Origin: JAJEBT01 sp965214975
GTDB lineage: Bacteria; Pseudomonadota; Alphaproteobacteria; MPNO01; UBA830
NCBI GenBank assembly: GCA_965214975.1
Contig: OZ244055.1
Location: 1,798,001-1,862,000, forward strand
Length of the DNA: 64,000 bases
Reading direction: 5' to 3'
The notes beneath the pieces were generated by a model that saw only the letters and a program-made list of their open reading frames with translations, had not been told where the DNA came from and did no database searches. Shown in pieces: positions 63,000 through 64,000 of the stretch. Numbering within the stretch: the first letter of the stretch is position 1; every line of letters begins with the position of its first letter. The translations under genes were made by a program, and so were the position numbers.

Positions 63000-64000
63000 A
63001 TGGCCGGGACCGCCGCCGACCACGGCCTGACGCCGGAGGAGAGCGCGCGCATCGCGGCGGTCCTGGGACGCGAGCCCAACCCGACCGAGCTCGGGATCTT
63101 CTCCGTCATGTGGTCGGAGCACTGCTCCTACAAGTCGTCGCGCGTCTGGCTGCGGAAGCTGCCGACCGAGGCGCCGTGGGTGATCGAGGGGCCGGGCGAG
63201 AACGCGGGCGCGATCGACATCGGCGACGGCCTCGCCTGCGTCTTCAAGATCGAGAGCCACAACCATCCGTCGTTCATCGAGCCGCGCGAGGGCGCCGCCA
63301 CCGGCGTCGGCGGCATCCTGCGGGACGTGTTCACGATGGGCGCCCGGCCGGTCGCCAACCTCAACGCGCTGCGCTTCGGATCCCCGGACCATCCGCTCAC
63401 GCGCCATTTCGTGAACGGCGTGGTCGAGGGCATCGGGGGCTACGGCAACTGCGTCGGCGTCCCGACGGTCGGGGGCGAGATGGGCTTCGACCCGGGCTAC
63501 GACGGGAACATCCTCGTCAACGCGATGACCGTGGGCATCGCCGAGAGCGGCGCGATCTTCCGCTCGGCGGCCGCGGGGCCCGGAAACGCCGTCGTCTACG
63601 TCGGATCGAGAACCGGCCGCGACGGAATCCACGGCGCCACCATGGCCTCGGCCGAATTCGGCGGGGACGCCGGCGAGAAGCGGCCGACCGTGCAGGTGGG
63701 CGACCCCTTCACGGAAAAGCTCCTTCTCGAGGCCTGCCTCGAGCTGATGGCGACCGGCAGCGTGGTCGCGATCCAGGACATGGGGGCGGCCGGGCTGACG
63801 TCGGCGTCGGTGGAGATGTCCGACAAGGGCGGCGTCGGCATCGCGCTCGACCTCGACCACGTCCCGGTCCGCGAGCCGGGCATGACCGCCTGCGAGATCA
63901 TGCTCTCGGAAAGCCAGGAACGCATGCTGATGGTTCTCGAGCCCGACCGCGAGCCGCTGGCCCGCGCCGTCTTCGCGAAGTGGGAGCTGGATTTCGCGGT
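63000..64000 (+). CDS. purL: Phosphoribosylformylglycinamidine synthase subunit PurL (partial, 5' part)
   Basis: The first 333 residues of the small-type PurL, running off the right edge. GLTPEESARIAAVLGREPNPTELGIFSVMWSEHCSYKSSR, the ATP-binding ESHNHPSFIEP and ATGVGGILRDVFTMGARP segments are all present. ATG 63000 lies 2 bp after the purQ stop. It catalyses the FGAM synthase step with PurS and PurQ. Confidence 0.96.
   Translation, partial: MAGTAADHGLTPEESARIAAVLGREPNPTELGIFSVMWSEHCSYKSSRVWLRKLPTEAPWVIEGPGENAGAIDIGDGLACVFKIESHNHPSFIEPREGAATGVGGILRDVFTMGARPVANLNALRFGSPDHPLTRHFVNGVVEGIGGYGNCVGVPTVGGEMGFDPGYDGNILVNAMTVGIAESGAIFRSAAAGPGNAVVYVGSRTGRDGIHGATMASAEFGGDAGEKRPTVQVGDPFTEKLLLEACLELMATGSVVAIQDMGAAGLTSASVEMSDKGGVGIALDLDHVPVREPGMTACEIMLSESQERMLMVLEPDREPLARAVFAKWELDFA

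Overview
This 64 kb window is a very GC-rich bacterial chromosome segment that most resembles a free-living or host-associated alphaproteobacterium of the Rhodospirillales type. This rests on gene order and protein families, not on a search. Housekeeping blocks have alphaproteobacterial layouts: fabD-fabG-acpP-fabF-mltG-yicC-gmk, rpsF-rpsR-(DUF2232)-rplI, DUF1476 / purC / purS-purQ-purL, and gltD-gltB. No rRNA, tRNA, CRISPR array, insertion sequence or phage block was recognised.

Layout. 1-8.3 kb: end of a luciferase-like oxidoreductase, arfB, a DMT exporter, a four-gene split nitrile hydratase / thiocyanate hydrolase-like operon, a UbiD decarboxylase, an AAA-ATPase/PD-(D/E)XK protein and a FAD oxidoreductase. 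8.8-14.8 kb: glutamate synthase. 14.8-31.5 kb: an accessory catabolic region with gentisate dioxygenase, sugar-nucleotide epimerase, luciferase-like monooxygenase, MarR, GST, UbiD, TauD, two FAH-type hydrolases, split LigA/LigB extradiol dioxygenase, a MetE-like protein, a thioesterase, a Cys-rich MarR and a cytosolic-type reductive dehalogenase. 31.5-35.1 kb, minus strand: a 4,5-dihydroxyphthalate-decarboxylase-like protein, two adjacent selenoprotein genes, vsr and an SRAP gene. 35.2-36.6 kb: bfd, bfr, a HIT protein and hisE. 36.7-40.1 kb: a lipoprotein/autotransporter protease pair flanked by copies of a 182-bp repeat. 40.2-45.2 kb: guanine deaminase and xanthine dehydrogenase. 45.4-48.2 kb: SDR, an orphan ring-hydroxylating dioxygenase beta subunit, an isochorismatase-like hydrolase and an intradiol dioxygenase. 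48.3-64 kb: gmk to fabD, ribosomal genes, purine synthesis and a TRAP transporter.

Most notable is the pair of genes at 32643-33837, each with an in-frame TGA at the expected redox-active position: an iodothyronine-deiodinase-like protein and a UxxC peroxiredoxin-like protein. Each TGA is followed at the correct distance by a short perfect hairpin that could serve as a bacterial SECIS. They sit next to a decarboxylase-like gene and a reductive dehalogenase, suggesting a reductive dehalogenation neighbourhood. Other points of interest are the split nitrile-hydratase operon with an extra beta-N-domain gene, the 182-bp repeat family bracketing an autotransporter, and ribosomal proteins S6 and L9 with long low-complexity tails.
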